A stretch of DNA of 64,000 nt. Origin: Caenorhabditis remanei (lineage: Eukaryota; Nematoda; Chromadorea; Rhabditida; Rhabditidae). The notes beneath the pieces were generated by a model. The model saw nothing but the letters and a program-made list of their open reading frames with translations, was not told where the DNA came from and did no database searches. A program made the position numbers and the translations under genes. Position 1 is the first letter of the stretch. Each line of letters opens with the position of its first letter. This document shows, piece by piece, positions 56,901-64,000 of the stretch. The DNA lies in NCBI RefSeq assembly GCF_010183535.1, contig NC_071332.1:9424001-9488000 (forward strand), read 5' to 3'.

Positions 56901-58573
56901 TTACGGAAAATAGAAGAGCCGCTCTCCCAAGTTGAATCCCCGGCCGAAGAAAGGAGTCCAACAGATTTCGAGGGCTTCTGGAAAAAGATTTTTTGAGGAA
57001 TATACTAACTCGAGTCGGCATCTTCCGACGTAAGAAATGGAAAACTACCTTGTTTCTCGTCCTTATCATCAATAGAGCATTTCGAATTTGAAGATGTGGC
57101 CTCATTCCACATGTCCATCATTTCTCGAACAGGGGCGTTAAAGCGGAATCCACAACGCGGCTCATCCGAATACAGTTGTGTTGGTGTGGCAAGTGGAAGC
57201 TTCGACACAGAAATACTCTTCTTTGTGCGAAGAGTTTCTCGCTTCATTGACAAGTGTGGCGTGTCGGTGAGCTCCAGAAAATGGTCAGGCTCCTCGGCCT
57301 GATTCTCATCCGTTGAAGACACCTCAATTGACGAAAGAATGCTTAATCCTAATGGATTAATTCTTTCAGATTTCTCTCTTTCAGTTTCCAAAGGTGGAAA
57401 ACCTCCTTGGCGATTGTCATTGTCATCTTCGTTCGACGAAGAAAAGGATAATCGAGGAGTAGCTTGCCCGATCCCACTGTCTGGTGAATTGGCAGATTTC
57501 AGATCCCTGACAACTTTGTTATCAGTATTTCTTATTGTCGCAGCATAGCTGATAACTTGTGGCGGCGGTGTTGGCGCAGGAACTATGACTTCCAAATGCT
57601 GACGAGCATCAGAAATATCAAGAAAGTCTTCTTCGATGTGATCATGATCATTATCTTCGTCAGCATCATAATCATAATGAAAAACGCAATCACAATCAGA
57701 AGGATGAAAGTCTTCATTATTGTCGTACTGTCCATTTGTTTCTCCGGCAAACGAAGACTCAGACCACTGAAAGTTGAGAATTTATTATTTGTTATACTCA
57801 AATGTTCTTCTAATAACGCTTGATTCGATAACTTACCGTTCTGGCAACAGTATACGTCCGCATGGAAGAAGTTGAGCGATCCGTATGAAGACGAGACCGT
57901 GACGTAGTAGAGAAGGTTTGATGATGACTAGAGATGGCCGATGGAGAGTTGAATCCACCATCTCTCTTCTTTTCTTCTATTGCAGCCAATGGCTTTGAGT
58001 TAAAATGAAGGACAGGGAGTTGTTTCGCTTTCTTGGCCTTCTTCTTCTTCTCTTTTTCCACAGCTTTCTGTAAACTTGACTATCCAAATGGTCAGATAGA
58101 CCTTCAGTTCCGTTACCTCTTTTTCATAAAGAGCCTGTTTGTCTCTTGTCATTTGTCCTCGATCACATCTACATCGGCAAAATTTCCCAATAAGCGATTG
58201 CCCCTTTCTCTCCCATAAATTGTTCCGTCTCTGCGGTACTGTCCATCCGCGAGCACTACCAAGTGTAGCTAACCGTTTAACTAGATTATCCTCGAGTAGT
58301 TGATAACAGACCGTATGAAGCGGTTGATTAGAATATGGACATGACTCCCATGTGCAAGTCATTTTGACACCTTCCGAAGGATTTACTTCTTCTTTTGCTG
58401 AAAACAGAAAAGAAGAGTGGACGATCAAAATATTTTTACTCACGACATTGACATTGTATAGGATCTAAAACAGGACATCCAATAACAGGAGCAACTGAAC
58501 TCGAGCCTTCTCTGTCGCCAGATGTTGTTTGTCGACGTTTTACTATTTCTAGTTTCCTCTGTCCTTTCGGCAT
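56901..58573 (-). CDS. HECA: Headcase (HECA) homologue
   Basis: Exons: 58444-58573 (open in frame back to an acceptor at 58616), 58117-58397, 57837-58067, 57010-57766, 56901-56977; 491 aa from the Met at 58573. The Cys-rich domain matches headcase as I recall it: CTWESCPYSNQPLHTVC, SARGWTVPQRRNNLWERKG and GKFCRCRCDRGQMTRDKQ, probably zinc binding. Headcase restrains proliferation and differentiation in Drosophila and is a tumour-suppressor candidate in mammals. A Lys-rich segment follows, then a low-complexity acidic region and a long disordered part. The final exon encodes EICWTPFFGRGFNLGERLFY. If the last intron (56978-57009) is not spliced, a TAG at 57005-57007 ends the protein two residues later; that intron is only 32 bp by this model, so the final exon is the weakest part. 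An upstream coding exon ending before 58616 cannot be excluded. Confidence 0.82.
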
Positions 58574-58860
58574 CACAGCAATCTTGTAGTGTTTGAACAA
58601 ATCGATTTGAACAGTCTAGAGCAATGAATGTATTTCAGTTAATAAGTATGAATATAGGGTTATCGAATTGTTAACGTGAAAATATGCGAAATTTTGCGAA
58701 AATATGAGCAATTGTTTTCAGAAAAAAACAAGTTTAATCGGGAACATTTTTGAAATAAAACGGTATGCGAAATGACGTGGCGGTGTTTGCAGCTGATGCT
58801 CACCAATTATTGTCTACCGTACTCGAGAATATTTTCTATTGCGCATTGACAAATAAATTT
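58574..58860. other. Upstream region of headcase
   Basis: Short upstream region. The acceptor TTGCTCTAG ends at 58616, with the reading frame open from there to the ATG, consistent with either trans-splicing or an upstream exon. Confidence 0.4.
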
Positions 58861-59413
58861 GGGGGTATTTGAGTTTAGAACTCGGAAGAATAGAACTGCG
58901 TCAAAATAAAACTGTGAAAATATAGAACAGGAAAAAATAGAACTGAACAAAGTGGAACTACGAAAAAATGGAACTGCTACAAAACAGAACTCGACAAAAT
59001 AGAACTGAACACAATGGAACTGCTACAAAATAGAACTGTTACAAAATAGAACTCTAGTTCGAATTGAGCGCGTTTGCATTTTTTTTGCAAAAATTCAATT
59101 TATTTTTGACTTTTCTCAAATAAATTCATATTTTTCATCGAATAATTGTTCAAATTAAAAAAAAAGTCGTTCTGATTCTTCTAAAAAGAAAAAAATGCAA
59201 ACGCGCTCCATTCGAACTAGAGTTCTATTTTGTAACAGTTCTATTTTGTAGCAGTTTCATTGTGTTCAGTTCTATTTTGTTGAGTTCTGTTTTGTTGTGG
59301 TTCTAACTTTCACTGTTCCACTTTGTAGCAGTTCGATTTTTGTCAGCTCTATATTTTCACAGTTTTATTTTGTCGCAGTTCTATTCTTCCGAGTTCTAAA
59401 CTCAAATACCCCC
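58861..59413. mobile_element. Foldback repeat, copy 1 (553 bp)
   Basis: Left end GGGGGTATTTGAGTTTAGAA and right end are inverse copies; arms of about 220-240 bp are built of degenerate units around AAAATAGAACTG. The AT-rich centre is unpaired. Flanked by ATAAATT on each side. No ORF of substance. Confidence 0.85.
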
Positions 59414-59420
59414 ATAAATT

Positions 59421-59973
59421 GGGGGTATTTGAGTTTAGAACTCGGAAGAATAGAACTGCGTCAAAATAAAACTGTGAAAATATAGAACAGGAAAAAATAG
59501 AACTGAACAAAGTGGAACTACGAAAAAATGGAACTGCTACAAAACAGAACTCGACAAAATAGAACTGAACACAATGGAACTGCTACAAAATAGAACTGTT
59601 ACAAAATAGAACTCTAGTTCGAATTGAGCGCGTTTGCATTTTTTTTGCAAAAATTCAATTTATTTTTGACTTTTCTCAAATAAATTCATATTTTTCATCG
59701 AATAATTGTTCAAATTAAAAAAAAAGTCGTTCTGATTCTTCTAAAAAGAAAAAAATGCAAACGCGCTCCATTCGAACTAGAGTTCTATTTTGTAACAGTT
59801 CTATTTTGTAGCAGTTCCATTGTGTTCAGTTCTATTTTGTTGAGTTCTGTTTTGTTGTGGTTCTAACTTTCACTGTTCCACTTTGTAGCAGTTCGATTTT
59901 TGTCAGCTCTATATTTTCACAGTTTTATTTTGTCGCAGTTCTATTCTTCCGAGTTCTAAACTCAAATACCCCC
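59421..59973. mobile_element. Foldback repeat, copy 2 (553 bp), head to tail with copy 1
   Basis: Same length and orientation as copy 1 and almost base-for-base identical; one visible difference is GCAGTTCCATTG here for GCAGTTTCATTG. The period is exactly 560 bp: 553 plus the shared ATAAATT spacer. Either tandem duplication of one insertion or nested insertion into the target repeat. Confidence 0.85.
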
Positions 59974-60856
59974 ATAAATTTCTATAAAATCTGAATTCTG
60001 ACAAGCAACCAAGCAACATAAGTGAGACACAACTAAAAAGAAAGCAGCACTCGACACACCCCGGGAGAGAATAAAGAGACCATGAGGTCAAGCTCCGCCT
60101 TTCGAAAGCATTGGTAATAGTGTTGGCGAGAGAAAGCGATACCGTATCTAGTAGGCGTGGTTTGAGAGAAGCAGCAGCAGAGTCTCTTGATATTGATTCG
60201 AAATGTGTGCAGAAAACAAAAATATCGTGGGTCATAAGTGAAACTAAAAAAAGAAAATACAAATACTGGACACAAGTAAGCGCTATGATGAATTACCGTG
60301 GGAGAAAAAAGAAGAGTTGAATATAGAAAAAAAGGTTAAAAAGGGAGATGACTCAACATTTCTTCATAATTTTCGATTTCAAAACAATCTCACATTACAA
60401 ATCGATACTCAAAATAAAGCAATTGTTGATCACATGTTTTCAACATCGGTCTATCTCTCTTTTCGTGTATATTCCCTTGCACATTTGTGGATATACTTTT
60501 ATATTTATTTGTTTTTCTGACTCCAAATACTAGTAGAATGGGTATGAAAAAGAAACAATAAAAACAATATCTATATAAGCGTTTTTCCAGATACGTCTTT
60601 TTACATTTCATGCATATTGTTCTGCGTCTCTCTTTTTCTTTTTATTTAAATTTTGTTATTATGATTCTTGCACACGAAGAAAAGAATGCAAAATGAAAAC
60701 AAGAGATTTCACAGTTTGGGTGTTTGCAATGTCGGAATGTCCTGTCATCGATGTGACCAAATTCTGATTTCACGAGAGTGAAATCAGGGTGAGCTATCGG
60801 TTACTGTAGCACTTCCAGAATACTCAAGAGTTTCCTTGATTAAATAAGAACTCGTG
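59974..60856. other. Intergenic with a perfect hairpin
   Basis: No exon supported. Includes the hairpin at 60764-60787 and a CTGCGTCTCT motif at 60622-60631 with no recognised plus-strand gene downstream. Confidence 0.4.
60764..60787. other. Perfect 10-bp stem with GAGA tetraloop
   Basis: CTGATTTCAC, loop GAGA, GTGAAATCAG. A GNRA-type loop on a perfect stem would be very stable in RNA. Not a histone 3' stem-loop. Role unknown. Confidence 0.5.
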
Positions 60857-61200
60857 ATTTATTTATTTTTATTTATTTATTGAAACGATGGAGCAAGTCA
60901 CTGACACGTTACATCAAGATAAAGTTGATAGAAATGTATAATTTAGGCCAGGGGCACATGTTAGAAGTTATGTGAGTTGTGGGTATTTGGAAAGATCTAG
61001 TTTATAGATATTAGATTTAAAACACCGGGAAGAGATTTTAACAGAAAAGACATGCTCAGGCAGTTGGTTCCAGCAATTTAATGTACGAATTCCAATGAAT
61101 TGCGAACGTTGATTAGATGTATTTTTTTGTGAGCACCGGATATAATATTTATGCCTTCTTAAATTGGCGACATCTGTACTCAACATATTCATATTTCGAA
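60857..61200 (-). mobile_element. 3' end of a non-LTR retrotransposon (LINE), 5' truncated
   Basis: On the minus strand, residues encoded up to the stop at about 60965 read NLRRHKYYIRCSQ, then RSQFIGIRTLNCWNQLPEHV and FKSNIYKLDL. The order R...WNQLP..V...FKS is the signature of the C-terminus of LINE reverse-transcriptase ORFs. A TAAA-rich microsatellite (minus strand AATAAATAAATAAAAATAAA at about 60860-60885) would be the 3' tail. No upstream RT domains remain, so this is a dead, truncated copy. Confidence 0.7.
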
Positions 61201-62312
61201 TTTGAATAATTGGCTTGTTGCCAAGAAACTTTTCCTCTTCCCACTCACCACCATGTGGCCTCCATTCAAAAAACAACATTCTCAAAAGGTATAGATGCCG
61301 CCAAGGTGACCCCCGTTCAAAAACAGCAATGCAATAAAACAATAAGGACTGGAGACCTTCGTGGCCTGGGACGCCATGGCGCAGGAACAAGAAGAAGAGA
61401 GGGAGAGAGAGAGAGGGACAGTGGTACACGAAAATGATTTGTTTGCTCTATGTCGATGATAACTGTCCAAGTGAATCATCGACCATCGACAAATTATTCA
61501 TAGTAAATTTCAAACAAAGAGTACTGTAGTTTTATTGCTCGAGTGAATAAATGTTGGGTAAGTTGGAAGACAGAAGTAGGATGATCTCACACTCAATTGA
61601 ATGATCAATGATCACCAATCAGAATTCAAAGAAAGAAACACTGTAGCAGCCTTCCGAAGTCATAATACTCTATTTTCATTAGCTTTTCGCGATGTTGTTC
61701 TCCACAGTTCGTAATTCCACATCGTGCTCTCTAAAGTGATCGTCTGCTCGTTTCTCTCTCGTACCCTCTTCTTCTGACCTTCTTCATCGACTGGTTTTCT
61801 CGCCAATCTGTTTGTTGCGCAACATGGTAAATGAATATCTCTACACAGGTGCATCCAGCAGACGGCAACTGTGTGCATCTAATATGACAACCGAGTGTCA
61901 AGTGCAACACTGAATGTAATATCTGTTACCGTAACCCATTTGACCACTAGGGAAGACATATAGGGTTTTGTTGTTTTCTTAGTAGGTTTTCGAAACTGAG
62001 AAGAAATCTAATAGTAAGTACAGATAAAAACGAATTGAGTTCCACTCTATAAATTCCAATTTGTAGATTCTCATTTCAAATTCTAAAAGAAAAATGACAG
62101 TAAGTGTGAATACCCATTGGATGTCATGGGAAGGAAGACAAAATAGGAAACAACTCGTCAAGACACTCCAGTAATAAATGCAGAATTTAGTTTTTTTTTT
62201 GGAAAAAGATTATACAATACAGATCGTGCTAATGTGTTTAAATGAAGACATAAGAATTCATGAAGTTTATTTCAAATCGGAAAATTATTACGAGCACGAT
62301 AAATATATAATT
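61201..62312. other. Intergenic, with GA-rich run
   Basis: Contains a (GA)n-rich run at about 61391-61418. The region up to the Kunitz gene holds no supported exon. Part of 61201-61430 could be older sequence fused to the LINE fragment, as one frame stays open there. Confidence 0.4.
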
Positions 62313-62967
62313 CTACTTGCAACAAGTTGCAAAGTATGTTCCTTCGACACATGTTGCTCCAGCTGGACAGAATTTCGATTTACAAGTTTTTCCGACAACA
62401 GTGATTGGTATTCCTCCTTGTTCTACTTTTAAAACCTTCTTTCCTTTTGGACATTTTGGACTCCAATCAGCATCATAACTCTTCTCGATCTTCTTGTCAC
62501 AACAAGTGTTGATCTGGTTTCCAGACTTACAGATTCCTTTTGGTCCACAGTCCTTCTGAAATGTAAATTATGACAAAATAGATCAATTTAAACTTACATC
62601 AGTTTGACAGGGGTTGGTCTTAACTGGGGCACTTCCAGTAGCCCACCCGGAGTAATCAACTGAAATTCAATTTTAAGAAAATTTCAAAAAATGGAAAGCT
62701 TTTACATCCAGTGCAAGTCAAACGACATTCTCCTTCACTCTTGAAGTTGTTCTTGTTTCCTCCACATCCAGTGTACTCGAATGCAAGTGGCATGTAAGCT
62801 GTTGTTGCTCCAGCTGGACAGAACTTCGATTTGCAAGTTTTTCCAGTGATAACGGTATTGAGGCCTCCGATATTCTCTTTCACAACTTTTGTTCCGACGC
62901 AAGTGGTAAGGTGGAACCGCGTCGGGTTTAATACGAGAATAACAAGAAGGGAGAGGTTTAACAACAT
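62313..62967 (-). CDS. Chimeric lustrin/partial-Kunitz secreted protein
   Basis: Exons: 62706-62967, 62598-62659, 62313-62555; 188 aa. The Met at 62967 opens a hydrophobic segment (MLLNLSLLVILVLNPTRF). Next comes a lustrin-type piece (CVGTKVVKENIGG, then GKTCKSKFCPAGAT) that runs directly into the second half of a Kunitz domain (YMPLAFEYTGCGGNKNNF, ECRLTC). The first two Kunitz Cys are missing and the third is Met, so no standard Kunitz fold or P1 site is possible. Two lustrin modules follow (CGPKGICKSGNQ...CCDKK; GKTCKSKFCPAGATCVEG...CCK). CKSKFCPAGAT occurs twice in the protein, at its start and its end. A minus TATA (TATAAG, 63122-63127) and an ATG at 63034 (MPSVKSTEAKNPQN) lie upstream and may be leftovers of an older first exon. 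Confidence 0.65.
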
Positions 62968-63325
62968 TTATTCAACGGAACAATAACTGACCATTCTGAG
63001 GATTCTTAGCTTCGGTTGACTTGACAGACGGCATCGTAGTGATGGGAGCAGTTGGAGGGAGGACTCGAGAGTTGGTCGATGTAGAGAAGAGGTAGAGTGG
63101 CTTGACTGACGGTTTTCCTTCCTTATATGCACACGAATGTAGGGTAGATTGTTATCGGCAGGTCACCAGGTTAAGGTCAGTGGCACGTCCAGAATGGTGA
63201 TGGTATCAGTTTGGGAGTTCACGGGTCACGTTGAATGTTGTAGTGGGAGTTCATTTCTCAGATATTGGTGAATCTGGTAAACGCCAGTGTGGCGTGAGTA
63301 AGAATATCTCAGTCGGGAAGGTAGA
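62968..63325 (-). promoter_or_regulatory. Promoter and possible orphan first exon of the chimeric gene
   Basis: GCATATAAGG (TATA at 63122-63127, minus) followed about 90 bp later by an ATG at 63034 reading MPSVKSTEAKNPQN up to G|GTCAGT. Unspliced, this ORF ends after 20 codons. No acceptor joins it usefully to the chimeric gene, so it is either an upstream ORF or an orphaned exon. Confidence 0.4.
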
Positions 63326-63971
63326 TCATTCTCCTTCCGCGACAACTTTCTTGCCTTTGGCACATTTTGGAGAGAAATCAGCACCAAACTTCTCGGTGAT
63401 TTCCTTATCACAACAACGCTTGAACGTTCCAAACCATTCACATTTTCCTTTTGGGCCACATTCTTTCTGAAAAAAAGTTCTTCACTACTATCGGTTAACA
63501 ACGAGTTCATACATCTTCCTGGCAAAGTTCTGTTTTTGGTAAAGGATCACTTCCGGCAGCGCATCCCGTGAAGTCAACTGAAAATTCGGTTTCAAGTAAC
63601 ACATGATTCTAGAAGGAGACACATACTTACTCCGAGACAAATATCTCGACACTCTGAATCACTCTTGAAGTTATTTTTATTCCCGCCGCATCCAGTGTAT
63701 TCAATTCAAATGCAAGTGGCATGAATGCTCTGGTGTCGAAGTGATACTGTAAAGAGTTGGGATCAAACAAAATTGAAAAGTGATAGGCATTCAACATTTT
63801 CTTCAAATGAGGCTATCCAAAATAAAAATAAAAACTCACTCTGATTTCCTTTTTTCCATCTTTACATGGTGTTTTGCCCATATCCAATGGGAGTTCACAA
63901 TGTGGTGCAACATCAACTGAGAATGCAATCGTTCCGGAGAACACAGCCAGAAGAAGAGGAAGGAAATACAT
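63326..63971 (-). pseudogene. Kunitz-lustrin gene broken by a 5-bp duplication
   Basis: Exons by homology: 63840-63971, about 63627-63746, 63513-63577, 63326-63466. Exon 1 is intact: signal peptide MYFLPLLLAVFSGTIA and the first Kunitz half HCELPLDMGKTPCKDGKKEIR (P1 = Lys). Exon 2 begins YHFDTRAFMPLAFE but then has TTGAATTGAA where the relative at 62313 has a single TTGAA-type unit. The extra 5 bp throws the frame off and leads to a stop at the exon end. Past the insertion, the expected TGCGGNKNNFKSDSECRDIC is readable in the other frame. Exons 3-4 keep frame with each other (FTGCAAGSDPLPKTELCQED, KECGPKGKCEWFGTF) but stop early at VVAEGE, lacking the final lustrin module. An assembly error at the duplication is the alternative. 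Confidence 0.7.
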
Positions 63972-64000
63972 ATTGAAAATGAGTCAGCACTGATCACCAT

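Noticed and set aside
57005..57595. 196-codon ORF as a separate gene
   Set aside because: It is the 3' part of headcase exon 4, which is open further upstream to a proper acceptor at 57767.
60968..61429. Whole 153-codon minus ORF as a gene
   Set aside because: Only its C-terminal two thirds resemble a LINE RT end; the N-terminal part is low complexity derived from the GA run.
1..64000. CRISPR arrays, bacterial operons, rRNA
   Set aside because: Nothing of the kind is visible; the sequence is eukaryotic with spliceosomal introns throughout.

Overview
The window is eukaryotic and nematode, almost certainly a Caenorhabditis species. Introns are mostly 42-50 bp with the worm acceptor TTTTCAG. 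Several ATGs sit just behind an unpaired TTTCAG, as expected of spliced-leader acceptors. Gene families typical of nematodes are present: abu/pqn Cys-Gln proteins, seven-helix chemoreceptors, Kunitz-lustrin and TIL proteins. The combination NAA30, UBF-like HMG protein, carboxylesterase and TIL/Kunitz genes resembles what I remember of C. elegans chromosome V, but I cannot name the species. All gene models were spliced by eye; exon sums are in frame for every gene called intact.

Layout. 1-1460 (-): 5' part of a UDP-glucuronosyltransferase. 2422-3859 (-): abu/pqn cuticle-type protein. 4747-6481 (-): secreted Lys-rich protein of unknown function. 6482-10689: no gene seen. 10690-14453 (+): SKI3/TTC37, scaffold of the Ski RNA-decay complex, 9 exons, 1120 aa. 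14454-23233: 8.8 kb without a recognisable gene. 23234-25103 (+): Ly-6/three-finger-like membrane or anchored protein. 25670-26290: palindromic transposon with TTA target duplication and a tRNA-like internal segment. 27066-29024 (+): small coiled-coil protein followed closely by a trypsin-fold gene (possible operon). 29722-30901: TA-flanked palindromic transposon. 32523-33307 (+): trypsin-fold paralogue whose catalytic Ser is replaced.

33427-45290 (-) is the accessory heart of the window. Two complete secreted carboxylesterases with intact triads alternate with four complete chemoreceptor-like 7TM genes of identical exon architecture, plus one broken exon of each family. The pattern suggests repeated duplication and shuffling of a receptor/esterase block.

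45962-49089 (+): Kunitz-lustrin protein, a TIL pseudogene and an intact two-TIL-domain protein. 49828-50085: MITE-like repeat. 50546-51709 (+): acidic HMG-box nuclear protein. 54905-56091 (+): NAA30, catalytic subunit of NatC. 56901-58573 (-): headcase (HECA) homologue. 58861-59973: two head-to-tail copies of a 553-bp foldback repeat. About 60857-61200 (-): 3' end of a LINE. 62313-63971 (-): two Kunitz-lustrin relatives, one a domain chimera and one frameshifted by a 5-bp duplication. No CRISPR, rRNA or convincing functional tRNA gene was seen.
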